From Labilibaculum antarcticum (GTDB lineage: Bacteria; Bacteroidota; Bacteroidia; Bacteroidales; Marinifilaceae), in NCBI RefSeq assembly GCF_002356295.1, contig NZ_AP018042.1:4806361-4870360 (forward strand): DNA of 64,000 bases, read 5' to 3'. Both the position numbers and the translations under genes were made by a program. This document shows positions 1 to 7,948 of the stretch, in pieces. A model generated the notes under the pieces. The model was not told the DNA's origin. It was given only the letters and a program-made list of their open reading frames with translations, and searched no databases. Numbering within the stretch: the first letter of the stretch is position 1; each line of letters opens with the position of its first letter.

Positions 1-1122
1 ACTAGCGGTTGCTGTTTTTAATTTCGACTGATAATCCTTACCCAAAGGCAAAACCGATTCAGTGACTATTTTAACTGCTTCATCATATGGAAATTTCTTA
101 TCAAAATCAACCAAACTGATTGATCCGTCAAATCCATAGTATTTTTCCAAGCCCAATACTTTTTTACGAAGCTTGTAATATTTCTGAACTGGCGCAGTAT
201 TTTCTTTTACAGTCTTAATCAAGTTCAAATACACATCTTTCGGTATGTTGTTTCCTTCCAAAGATGCATCTAAACATGTTTCATAATTTTTGGCACGAGC
301 ATTTGCCCATTCAGCCTGGATAATGCCGTTGTAAATTGCGGCATAAGTATTTTTATTCTTGTAGTACACATCGTAAATTGCTTCATAAGCCTTTCTACGG
401 TCTTCTTGAGTTAGTGTACTTGAGCTGGTAATTTGAGAGTACACACCTGGTGTTACCGTAACTTTCGAACTATCCGATAATTCAATTTCCTGAAATTCGA
501 TATCCGTGGTTGATAAAGCCGAAAATACAGATCCCGCAGTTCCGGATACCTGAGAGTAGTAAGAAACCATTTTACCCAATTCTTCGCTTAAAACATGCTT
601 TTGTAAACGATACATGTCCATTAATTCGAATTCGTAAATTTTTAAGTCTTTGTTTTCAGCAAGCCACTGTTTCATTGTAGCTTCTGGAATTGCAATCATT
701 TCCGGCGAAATCCAAGCTGTGGTTGGCCCAAAGCTTGCAAACAAAAGTCCAACTCTCTGTAGTTTTGCCTGTAATTCCATATTGCGGGTATCAACCGTGC
801 TTTGGAAAGAAACAAATTGATATACTTTGTAAGCTTTTTTCATTAAGCTCTCTTGTGCAGTCATCAACTTTAGTAGGTTATCAGAACTTTCACCAAGAGT
901 TCCTTTGCAGGATATGATTTTCTCCATGTCACCCGAAATTGCTTTGAAATCAACTTCCCAGTCGTCCCAGCTTTCATAAATATCACTAAAATTCCATTTG
1001 TATTTTTCTGGTATTTCTTCGCGAGTCTTGTAATTTACCTGCGCATTTGCCTGCAAACAGATTGTTGTCGCAAAAGCAACAGCAAGTAGTCCTTTTCCCA
1101 TTTGTTTTAAATTCATTTTCAT
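1..1122 (-). CDS. pepF: Oligoendopeptidase F-like M3 metallopeptidase, 5' part only
   Basis: The gene runs off the left edge of the window; the reading frame is open from an ATG at 1122 to base 1. The first ~28 residues (MKMNLKQMGKG, then a hydrophobic stretch ending in QANAQ) form a Sec signal peptide, so the protein is exported. The next segment, EEIPEKYKWNFSDIYESW, is the typical start of PepF-type M3 zinc oligoendopeptidases, and residues near the edge (LGKDYQSKL) also fit. The zinc site HExxH lies outside the window. An ATG two codons further in (1116) is an alternative start. No operon partner is visible: the upstream gene is divergent. Family assignment comes from recalled sequence pattern; the catalytic half is not seen. 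Confidence 0.75.
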   Translation of the reverse strand, partial: MKMNLKQMGKGLLAVAFATTICLQANAQVNYKTREEIPEKYKWNFSDIYESWDDWEVDFKAISGDMEKIISCKGTLGESSDNLLKLMTAQESLMKKAYKVYQFVSFQSTVDTRNMELQAKLQRVGLLFASFGPTTAWISPEMIAIPEATMKQWLAENKDLKIYEFELMDMYRLQKHVLSEELGKMVSYYSQVSGTAGSVFSALSTTDIEFQEIELSDSSKVTVTPGVYSQITSSSTLTQEDRRKAYEAIYDVYYKNKNTYAAIYNGIIQAEWANARAKNYETCLDASLEGNNIPKDVYLNLIKTVKENTAPVQKYYKLRKKVLGLEKYYGFDGSISLVDFDKKFPYDEAVKIVTESVLPLGKDYQSKLKTATAS

Positions 1123-1260
1123 TCGATGTGATTAATGTTCGTTAAAATAGATATTATATGTTAAAGGCTTAAATATAAAATTTCGATAGCAAACCATTGT
1201 AGTTTTTTCGATGTATGCGCTATAGGTCGGGATGAAACACATAAAATTAGCGGGAGTTTA

Positions 1261-1375
1261 AAGTCAACACATTAATTTCTTTAGCAAAGTTGAAATAAGT
1301 AGCCCTATTGATAGGGATAAGCCTATTTCTAAATAAGCTATGTTCCTTGACTTTAGTGTCTTAATGTGCTAACTT
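1261..1375 (+). promoter_or_regulatory. Structured leader upstream of the truncated hemoglobin gene
   Basis: Two inverted repeats lie in the 283-bp gap between pepF and the globin gene. The outer pair is AAGTCAACACATTAA (1261-1275) against TTAATGTGCTAACTT (1361-1375), complementary at 13 of 15 positions. Inside it is the perfect palindrome CCCTATTGATAGGG (1303-1316). Either could be an operator for a nitric-oxide or oxygen regulator, or an RNA fold; the role is inferred only. Confidence 0.4.
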
Positions 1376-1405
1376 CTTGTCTATTCACTAAAAGGAGGAT
1401 AGAAG

Positions 1406-1771
1406 ATGAGCGAGACACTTTATGAGAGATTAGGAGGAACAGAGGGAATAACAAAAATTGCCGGCAACGTGGTCGATTTGCATTTGGTAAATCCAGCGAT
1501 AGCAACCCGGTTCGAGAATGCGAAGATGGATGTGGCCGCTTTGAAAAATGGTGCTGCCACTTTTTTTATTGCGGGTACCGGCGGACCTGTTGTGTACAAA
1601 GGATTGGATATGCTTGCCACACATAAAGGCTTAAATATTAGCGATACGGAGTTCTTGGCTGTACTATCCGATATGATGAAAGCCTTGGATATGAATAATA
1701 TTGGTCAGCGGGAGAAAGAGGAGGTTATATTCGTACTGTACAGCATGAGAGAAGAAATAGTTGCTGTGTAA
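1406..1771 (+). CDS. Group I truncated hemoglobin
   Basis: A 121-residue globin of the 2-over-2 (truncated) type. The start SETLYERLGGTEGI is the hallmark of the group I/N family. A His at residue 73, in THKGLNIS, is in the place of the proximal haem ligand. Such proteins bind O2 or NO and often detoxify NO. The start is fixed by AAGGAGG at 1392-1398, 7 bases before the ATG, an unusually strong Shine-Dalgarno for a Bacteroidota gene. The gene stands alone, with a terminator just downstream and an inverted-repeat leader upstream that may make it inducible. There is no signal peptide, so it is cytoplasmic. Confidence 0.9.
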   Translation: MSETLYERLGGTEGITKIAGNVVDLHLVNPAIATRFENAKMDVAALKNGAATFFIAGTGGPVVYKGLDMLATHKGLNISDTEFLAVLSDMMKALDMNNIGQREKEEVIFVLYSMREEIVAV

Positions 1772-1794
1772 ATTAATTTTTAATGATTGAAAAT

Positions 1795-1814
1795 AGCGAC
1801 TTATCTAAGTCGCT
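1795..1814 (+). terminator. Terminator of the truncated hemoglobin gene
   Basis: AGCGACTTA (1795-1803) pairs with TAAGTCGCT (1806-1814) and is followed by TAAATTTTT. Confidence 0.75.
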
Positions 1815-1944
1815 TAAATTTTTGATTCATAGGGGAATTGTAATCCCTTACTTCATGTATATTTCATTTTTACCCCTTACTGATTTTGTCTCAATAAAAA
1901 AGGGTTTTGCTTCATTATCAAATGCTTTCGCTGATCGTAAAGAT

Positions 1945-2063
1945 AAATTTAACAGTTCCTAAATCTGTTATTTTTGAAAAATTTTGCGTCTAACTTCAGT
2001 CAATTGAAGTCCTTTTTTTTGGGTGTAATTTGTGTTTTTTAGGACTCCCAATAATTTACCCTT
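1945..2063 (-). pseudogene. Duplicated 3' end of the ClC transporter gene
   Basis: Read on the minus strand this encodes LLGVLKNTNYTQKKGLQL followed by TEVRRKIFQK and a stop. It is a close copy of the last ~30 residues of the ClC gene at 2886 (GSPKNTNYTKEKGLQL, then SEVTRKIFQK). Some similarity continues past the stop codon (AGATAA.TTTAAC and CTGTTAT.T blocks). Nothing of the rest of a ClC gene remains here. It is either a relic of a tandem ClC duplication or a segmental copy of the gene end. Confidence 0.75.
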
Positions 2064-2107
2064 GCTATCGCACGATGCTATTGTCTGGTTTTGACTTATT
2101 ATATGGT

Positions 2108-2125
2108 CGCGATACAATCGCGCAT
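2108..2125. repeat. Dispersed palindromic repeat, copy 1
   Basis: CGCGATACAATCGCG followed by CATCA. The same palindrome followed by CACCATCA occurs at 16133-16153, and a weaker relative (GCAATACAATCGCTCAGCAG) begins near 2758. The exact copies each lie within about 60 bp of a duplicated gene 3' end. Confidence 0.6.
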
Positions 2126-2147
2126 CAGGAAGGGCATTTTTCTTGTA

Positions 2148-2522
2148 TCAGTTTCTAATGCGATCAATTAAAGCCTGCATCTCCTTTATTGCTTTTACTT
2201 TAGGACGCATCATATTTGTATTTGGACTTGTATTCGGAATAACCTGTTTTACTTGCACTTGTACTTTTACTTGCTGTTGTGCTTTGAATTGTGCTTTGAT
2301 TCTGGCTTGGTTTTCCCTTTCTTCTCTTTTCTGTACAATTAATGCTAACTTTTTTAAGCCTTTTACCCTTTTTTCTTCTTTTAATTCTTCAATCTGCTCA
2401 TTTTTTAAATTGTAATAATCTTGAATGATATCTTCTGCATCCTCTTGTCGAAGTTGAAAATTTTCTTGTTTATTAACAAGAAATGAGAAAAACTCAGTAA
2501 GGGTTTTGTGTTCTTTACTCAT
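2148..2522 (-). CDS. Hypothetical charged coiled-coil protein
   Basis: A 124-residue protein that I do not recognise. Residues 1-60 are helical and rich in Glu, Gln and Lys (QLRQEDAEDIIQDYYNLK). Residues 60-85 form a strongly basic and glutamine-rich coiled coil. A low-complexity VQVQVKQ tract follows, then a Pro/Asn-rich linker and a short helix at the C-terminus. There is no signal peptide, membrane segment or metal motif. It sits between the ClC gene and the relic copy of the ClC 3' end, on the same strand as both, so it may have arrived with the rearrangement. Whether it is expressed is uncertain. Confidence 0.55.
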   Translation of the reverse strand: MSKEHKTLTEFFSFLVNKQENFQLRQEDAEDIIQDYYNLKNEQIEELKEEKRVKGLKKLALIVQKREERENQARIKAQFKAQQQVKVQVQVKQVIPNTSPNTNMMRPKVKAIKEMQALIDRIRN

Positions 2523-2885
2523 GAAGTTTTGTTTAAATGGAGGTAATATTAATAGATAAATTCTTTAGGAATGATTCTATTGAAGTTTACAATATTAATA
2601 TTGTTTCGTTTGATTACCCGAATGTGGCAATTTTTTTTGTAATAAAAAATAATGTTGCCATACCATTAGCTGAATTTAAGGTAATTAATATTCATTGTAG
2701 TCAATACTCTTGATACCCGCACAACTTTATTCTGTCCTTATTACTTATTAAATGTTATGCAATACAATCGCTCAGCAGATGGGATAAAATACTTTTCCCG
2801 ATGCTTTGGGATCAACGCTCAAGATAATTTAACTTTTTGTTTCCAACGGTATTTTCACTGTGAATTCAAACAGTTGTTATCTCAA
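2523..2885. other. Gap with no gene recognised
   Basis: 363 bp, AT-rich, with no convincing coding frame. The only structure seen is a degenerate copy of the dispersed palindrome near 2758 and sequence just downstream of the ClC stop codon (2825-2885) that resembles the stretch next to the duplicated ClC end at 1945-1970. Confidence 0.5.
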
Positions 2886-4196
2886 TTATTTCTGAAATAT
2901 TTTGCGTGTCACTTCAGACAATTGAAGTCCTTTTTCTTTGGTGTAATTTGTGTTTTTAGGGCTTCCAATAATTTGCGACGAATAAACGCCTGAATGTCCT
3001 GAAAATAGATAGGAGGTACTGCAGGCAATTGCAAGAAAAACGCCGGCTTCGGCACCAAATAATTCAAGTCCCATTACAGTGCAGGCCAAGGGTGTGTTTG
3101 TAGCTCCTGCGAAAACAGCAACAAAGCCCATTCCGGTCAGTAAGCTCATAGGCAGTGGAATGAACCAAATTAAAACATTGCCTAGTGCGGCACCTATGTA
3201 GAACAAAGGGGTTACTTCGCCACCTTTAAAACCGGCACCCAATGTAAAAGAGGTGAATAGTACTTTAAGTAAAAAGTCGTATGAATTTAGGTTGATCGTA
3301 AAGGAATCGGCAATGGTCGGAAGACCCAATCCAATATATTTTGTTGTTCCAAGTGCATAAATTGCAATCGCCAAAACGATACCACCAATTACCGGACGAA
3401 AGGGAGGATACTTTATGTACTTCGCAAATAAATGACTCCAAAAATGAGTTGATTTTGAGAAAAGCATTGCAACCAGTCCAAAAATAATGCCTGCGAGAAG
3501 GGACCAAAGTAAATTTTCGGGGCTCATTTCAACAACAGAGCTGATGGAATAATGAGAATGAGAAACGCCCCAAATCCGACAAAAGTAATCGGCTAAAATG
3601 GCGGCCATAAAACTGGGTATGATGGCATCCAGTCTGATTCTTCCTAGAACCAAAACTTCGAGTGCAAAAATCCCACCTGCCAATGGTGTTCCAAAAACCG
3701 ATGCAAATCCAGCACTAATACCAGCAATCAATACAATTTTACGATCTATTTTCGAGAAGTTAAATACTTTCGTAAAACGATCGGCGATAGCCCCGCCCAC
3801 TTGGACTGCTGTTCCTTCTCGACCAGCCGAACCGCCAAACAAATGAGTTAAAATAGTTCCAAAAAGAACCAAGGGTACCATTCTAAATGGAATAATTTTT
3901 TTGGGAGAATGAAATTCTTCAAGTAGTAAATTATTGCCTTTAACAACACTGTTTCCGTATAAATGATACGACAAGCCAATAATAAAACCACCTACAGGAA
4001 GCAGGGCTATGATCCAAAGGTGACTTTCTCTCCAATCTGTTACCCATTCAAGACTTAAAAGGAAAAATGCAGAAATACTACCAGCTATAGCGCCCAGAAA
4101 TGTGCAGATTAACAGCCACTTGATCAGGTAATACAAGGAAGGGATTTGCTCAATTGAGCCAATGAATTTTATGAATTTATTGTTTCTCATTTTCAA
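2886..4196 (-). CDS. ClC-family chloride channel/antiporter (SycA-like)
   Basis: A 436-residue polytopic membrane protein of the ClC family. The gating-glutamate motif is clear: SAGREGTAVQVGG with Glu at residue 127. The second pore motif, GTPLAGGIFALEVL, is also present. GREGT in place of the usual GREGP, and the lack of a recognisable GSGIP selectivity motif near the N-terminus, fit the SycA-like branch of short bacterial ClC proteins better than classical EriC. That branch is near the fluoride-exporting ClC-F group, so chloride as the ion is not certain. It lacks the C-terminal CBS domains of longer relatives. No fluoride riboswitch was found in the 5' region. The 3' end is duplicated ~900 bp downstream. 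Confidence 0.88.
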   Translation of the reverse strand: MKMRNNKFIKFIGSIEQIPSLYYLIKWLLICTFLGAIAGSISAFFLLSLEWVTDWRESHLWIIALLPVGGFIIGLSYHLYGNSVVKGNNLLLEEFHSPKKIIPFRMVPLVLFGTILTHLFGGSAGREGTAVQVGGAIADRFTKVFNFSKIDRKIVLIAGISAGFASVFGTPLAGGIFALEVLVLGRIRLDAIIPSFMAAILADYFCRIWGVSHSHYSISSVVEMSPENLLWSLLAGIIFGLVAMLFSKSTHFWSHLFAKYIKYPPFRPVIGGIVLAIAIYALGTTKYIGLGLPTIADSFTINLNSYDFLLKVLFTSFTLGAGFKGGEVTPLFYIGAALGNVLIWFIPLPMSLLTGMGFVAVFAGATNTPLACTVMGLELFGAEAGVFLAIACSTSYLFSGHSGVYSSQIIGSPKNTNYTKEKGLQLSEVTRKIFQK

Positions 4197-4611
4197 TAGG
4201 TATGAATGATTCTATAATGGGAGTAAGCATTATTTAGAAGAATCATTAATTGTAAGGACACGGTTTTTGGCAGATCTATTTTTTTAATAAGGCAACAAAA
4301 ATAATACAATAATTAGATTGTAAAGTGCTTTTAGACATATTAAAGCAGGATAAATTTTTAAAGTTATTTTGATTGGAGCATCATGCTTGTCGCTAAGCAT
4401 AAATTATTGATAATGAAACTGAAATTGTCATCTTGTTTGTTTTTTCTGATTCTTTTTGGCTCTGCCTTCAGAAACTGAGGCGAGATTGACAAGCTGGGGG
4501 GTGTTAAAATAGCTTCGTGAGAATATGCATAATAGAAAAAATGAATGTAATTTTGCGGGCCAACAACCAAACACGATTTCTATAAATCCATTTATAATTG
4601 AAAGTAATTTT
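4197..4611. other. Divergent promoter region between ClC and purT
   Basis: 415 bp between divergent genes. It must hold both promoters, but no clear riboswitch, terminator or operator was seen. Confidence 0.4.
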
Positions 4612-5781
4612 ATGGTAAAGAAGATTTTACTATTGGGCTCAGGTGAGCTGGGAAAAGAATTTGTTATTGCAGCTCAACGATTGGGACAAAATGTTGTGGC
4701 AGTCGATAGTCACGAAGGAGCTCCGGCGATGCAGGTTGCCGATTTGTTTGAGGTGATTGATATGCTGAATGGGGATGCTCTTGATAAAGTGGTAGCCAAG
4801 CACAAACCCGATTTAATTGTACCGGAAATTGAAGCGATACGTACCGAACGATTTTACGATTACGAGAAACAGGGCATTCAGGTGGTACCAAGTGCGAAAG
4901 CAGCTAACTTCACTATGGATCGAAGAGCGATTCGCGATTTGGCAGCAAAAGATTTGGGAATCAGAACTGCAAAATATTTGTATGCCGGTTCATTAGAGGA
5001 GATGTATACTGTGGTGGAAGAGGTTGGAATGCCTTGCGTGGTGAAACCATTAATGTCATCATCAGGTAAAGGCCAATCGATAATTAAGTGTGAGGCTGAT
5101 ATTGAAAAGGCATGGAATATAGCCGGTTCTAAAGGTCGTGGTGATTCTGGTGATGTGATTGTAGAAGCATTCGTAAAATTCACTTCTGAGATTACCTTAC
5201 TAACGGTGAGTCAGAAGAACGGGCCAACTTTATTTTGCCCTCCAATAGGTCATATTCAAGAACGTGGCGATTATCAGCAAAGCTGGCAGCCAGCAGTAAT
5301 TTCTGATGCAGATGTAAAAGCGGCACAGGATATGGCCAGGAAAGTAACCCAGGAATTGGGTGGTGCCGGTCTTTGGGGTGTTGAGTTCTTTATTTGCGAA
5401 GATGGAGTTGTCTTTTCGGAATTATCACCTCGTCCGCACGATACTGGAATGGTTACTCTTGCAGGCACTCAAAATTTTAGTGAATTTGAATTGCATTGTC
5501 GGGCCGTATTAGGTTTGCCTATTCCTGAAATCACCTTGGAAAGAGTAGGAGCAAGTGCTGTTATTCTTGCACATAAAGAAGGGACTAATCCATATTTCGA
5601 AGGTTTGGAGAAAGCGGCAATCTATCCAAAATCAGATTTACGTTTGTTTGGGAAACCAACCAGTCGTGAATACCGAAGAATGGGCATAACACTAGCCTAC
5701 AATTCTATCGGTACCGATGTTTTTATTTGCGTAGATCAGGCCAAAGAAATGGCTGCACTCGTTACAGTGAAGAATAAATAG
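4612..5781 (+). CDS. purT: Formate-dependent phosphoribosylglycinamide formyltransferase PurT
   Basis: PurT uses formate and ATP to formylate GAR in step 3 of purine synthesis, an alternative to folate-dependent PurN. The product of 389 residues matches the usual ~392. The N-terminus [17 protein letters not shown] is the family start with its nucleotide-binding glycines; a longer in-frame extension from 4525 adds 29 residues unlike the family, so the ATG at 4612 was chosen. ATP-grasp features follow: [14 protein letters not shown] near residue 150, the acidic [27 protein letters not shown] segment in pieces near residues 258-285, and the C-terminal AGE-like [12 protein letters not shown]. It stands alone and is followed by a repeat field. 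Confidence 0.95.
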   Translation: MVKKILLLGSGELGKEFVIAAQRLGQNVVAVDSHEGAPAMQVADLFEVIDMLNGDALDKVVAKHKPDLIVPEIEAIRTERFYDYEKQGIQVVPSAKAANFTMDRRAIRDLAAKDLGIRTAKYLYAGSLEEMYTVVEEVGMPCVVKPLMSSSGKGQSIIKCEADIEKAWNIAGSKGRGDSGDVIVEAFVKFTSEITLLTVSQKNGPTLFCPPIGHIQERGDYQQSWQPAVISDADVKAAQDMARKVTQELGGAGLWGVEFFICEDGVVFSELSPRPHDTGMVTLAGTQNFSEFELHCRAVLGLPIPEITLERVGASAVILAHKEGTNPYFEGLEKAAIYPKSDLRLFGKPTSREYRRMGITLAYNSIGTDVFICVDQAKEMAALVTVKNK

Positions 5782-5789
5782 GATAAAAG

Positions 5790-5848
5790 AGTCTTGAATA
5801 GTCTCGAAAAGTCTAGAAGAGTCAAATAGTCCAACAGTCGAAAGTCTA
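5790..5848. repeat. GAC/TC-rich short repeat tract after purT
   Basis: A series of AGTCT/AGTCGAAAG units. Its reverse complement resembles the tract at 20556-20650 upstream of dnaE (TTTCGACTGTT, CCAGACTC, CTAGACTTT). It is a member of a dispersed intergenic repeat family in this genome. Confidence 0.5.
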
Positions 5849-5855
5849 TAAAATA

Positions 5856-6562
5856 AAAGAGGATGTTCATTAATTTGAGCATCCTCTTCTTTATTCTGAT
5901 TTGGATAAATGCTTCGGTGCTCTGCACCTAAGTAATAAATGTTTGTTTTTTTTTAGAAAACAGATTTGATTCGGGGATTGCTGATCGGGCGTTATTCGGG
6001 GCACGAATTAACCATGGAAAGCCATACAGCATCCGAGAAGCTTGATTCTTTTGCTTACTTTTCTCATTTAAGGAGAAAAGTAAGAGCCCGTCTGGCTTGA
6101 AGACAAATAAAAAATATGTAGAGGATGTTCATTAATTTGAGCATCCTCTTCTTTATTCTGATTCGGATAATTGCTTCGGTGCTCTGCACCTTTATTCGTT
6201 TGTCTTATAAATTTTCTACAAATACTGCGGTGCTCTGCACCTAAAAAATAAATGAGTATTATTTTGCAGAATAATGATGAGTAGGGGATTTGACATGGAG
6301 TCCGGAGACCGGGACCCTTTTAGAAGAAATTCGTTAAAAACAAAAATCTGTTTGAGCGAAGTGAGTTTTTTTTGTTTAGAATTTATTCTATTAAAGGGTG
6401 GTTGAGGACGTTGTCAATGATTTTTTGTCTACTTTTTCATCCAAGGAAAAAGTAGAAGCCCGTCTGGCTTGAAGACAGATAAGAAATACAAAGAGGATGT
6501 TCATTAATTTGAGCATTCTCTTTTTTATTCTGATTTGGATAATTGCTTCGGTGCTCTGCACC
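5856..6562. repeat. Three copies of a ~75-bp hairpin repeat
   Basis: Copies at about 5857-5930, 6120-6193 and 6492-6562 share GAGGATGTTCATTAATTTGA, then GCATCCTC (one mismatch in copy 3), TTCTTTATTCTGAT and CTTCGGTGCTCTGCACCT. GAGGATG and CATCCTC pair as a hairpin followed by a T-rich run, so each may act as a terminator. The parts in between also repeat: GCCCGTCTGGCTTGAAGACA occurs at ~6088 and ~6459, and an extra GCGGTGCTCTGCACCT lies near 6226. No coding frame is supported. A related hairpin is at 45014-45048. Confidence 0.7.
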
Positions 6563-6584
6563 TGAAAATTTAATCTAATCATTC

Positions 6585-6645
6585 GTCATCCTTAACAAAG
6601 TGAAGGATCTTGTCAGTAACAGATCCCTCGATACCTCGGGATGAC
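6585..6645. repeat. Nested palindromic intergenic repeat
   Basis: GTCATCC (6585-6591) pairs with GGATGAC (6639-6645), and an inner GGATC...GATCC pair lies between them. It resembles dispersed imperfect palindromes common between genes in Bacteroidota. Confidence 0.5.
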
Positions 6646-6665
6646 ATAACACTTGCAACTGCTAG

Positions 6666-6857
6666 CTATTTTTTATCGTAAGCATACCAATAGGCAGTTC
6701 CAACAAACAAAGCACCTCCAACGATATTGCCAAGTGTTGCAGGAATCAAGTTTTTCACCATAAAATCCATCCAGGTGATGTCTGAACTATAAAAAATAGC
6801 TGCAGTTTCAGAAAAGTTTTGCAAACTGGATTTAAGAAATGACTGAACCAGTCACAA
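6666..6857 (-). pseudogene. C-terminal remnant of a formate/nitrite (FocA/NirC) transporter
   Basis: On the minus strand the frame ending in TAG at 6668-6666 reads [17 protein letters not shown], then [39 protein letters not shown] is the conserved last transmembrane region of FNT-family channels. Only ~60 codons survive; the frame closes upstream and no start or earlier membrane segments are present, so this is a truncated relic. Confidence 0.7.
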
Positions 6858-6999
6858 TAGAAGACATAAGTTCCGATTAAAAAGCGTGATTATTTAACAA
6901 GAAGGCAAAATTATTATAATAAATCCAACCAAAATTAATTTCATCTCGTACTAGTTCATAATTGAAAATTAACTGTTAATTATAAAATAATTTTGTATT

Positions 7000-7860
7000 A
7001 TGAAGAACTGTGTTTTTATTTCCTTTTGTATACTCATTTCGTTTTGTACTTCTTCTTGTTCCAGTGAGGATGGTTTATCTAAAACCGATTATTATAATCT
7101 TTCAAATTTACCTCTCGATACAGGAGGAATTCATTCGGGTCACATATTGGCAGAAGCGAATACACCCTATGGTTACTATGCTTATCAGCCCGCAGGATAC
7201 GATGATGATAACGATTCAATGTATCCATTACTGATTTTCTTGCATGGTTCCGGAGAAACTGGCAATAGTTTCAAACATCCGGAATATTTGGAGCGAATTC
7301 TTGTAAATGGTCCTCCTGAAATGATAGAAAATGGAAATTGGGCCCCAAAATATCCTATGCTGGTTATTTCTCCTCAATGTCATGATGATGGTTGGCAGAC
7401 TGATAAAATAAAACGTTTTGTAGAGTTCATAATTGAGAAATACAAAGTTAATGAACGCAGAATATACATTACAGGCTTAAGTATGGGTGGATTTGGATGT
7501 TTTAGTTATGTTGGAACATTTGGCGATGAATCTCATGTGGCCGCAGTAGTTCCAATTTGTGGCGGTGGAAATACAGGACAGGCAGAAAATTTCAAAAACA
7601 TTCCTGTTTGGGCATTTCACGGCGAGAGTGATGCAACTGTTGCACCTTCCAAATCAAAAAGCATGATTGAAGCAATAAATAGCATCCATCCAACCGAAAA
7701 AGCCAAAATTACACTTTATCCTGATGTTGCGCATGACTCTTGGACCTACACCTACGAAGGAACAGGAATGGGAAAAGAGAATGCTGAATATGACGCATTT
7801 AATTCCAATATTTATGATTGGATGTTATCGCATGAGAAAAAAGTTACAATAAATGATTAG
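7000..7860 (+). CDS. Secreted alpha/beta hydrolase (prolyl-oligopeptidase/esterase-like lipoprotein)
   Basis: A 286-residue alpha/beta hydrolase of the PHB-depolymerase/predicted-peptidase type. The start (FCILISFCTSSC) is a short signal with a lipobox-like Cys, so it is probably a lipoprotein. The oxyanion-hole strand is LLIFLHGSGETG. The nucleophile elbow GLSMGG has Ser161; Asp211 (GESDATV) and His245 (VAHDSW) complete the triad. The substrate is unknown: carbohydrate esters or short peptides are possible. It ends at a terminator shared with the convergent gene and is not in an operon. Confidence 0.85.
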   Translation: MKNCVFISFCILISFCTSSCSSEDGLSKTDYYNLSNLPLDTGGIHSGHILAEANTPYGYYAYQPAGYDDDNDSMYPLLIFLHGSGETGNSFKHPEYLERILVNGPPEMIENGNWAPKYPMLVISPQCHDDGWQTDKIKRFVEFIIEKYKVNERRIYITGLSMGGFGCFSYVGTFGDESHVAAVVPICGGGNTGQAENFKNIPVWAFHGESDATVAPSKSKSMIEAINSIHPTEKAKITLYPDVAHDSWTYTYEGTGMGKENAEYDAFNSNIYDWMLSHEKKVTIND

Positions 7861-7883
7861 ATAACTATTTGAGCAAAAAGAAA

Positions 7884-7911
7884 GCCATTATTCTGTTACT
7901 AGAATAATGGC
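7884..7911. terminator. Bidirectional terminator between convergent genes
   Basis: GCCATTATTCT (7884-7894) pairs with AGAATAATGGC (7901-7911). T-rich runs follow on both strands, serving the hydrolase (+) and the royal-jelly-like gene (-). Confidence 0.8.
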
Positions 7912-7948
7912 CTTTTTGTTTTAAATCCAATTGTTGTTATCGAACTTA

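Noticed and set aside
2143-2415. 90-codon Phe/Cys/Thr-rich frame on the plus strand
   Set aside because: It is the antisense shadow of the Gln/Lys-rich coiled-coil gene at 2148-2522.
4197-4400. Fluoride riboswitch before the ClC gene
   Set aside because: The conserved GGNGATGG and CTGATGA-type core elements were not found on the minus strand.
4525-4611. 29-residue N-terminal extension of PurT
   Set aside because: The extension does not resemble the family, while [14 protein letters not shown] at 4612 is the normal start.
6980-7234. 74-codon frame overlapping the start of the hydrolase gene
   Set aside because: It is a plus-strand shadow in another frame of the hydrolase at 7000, whose triad motifs are intact.
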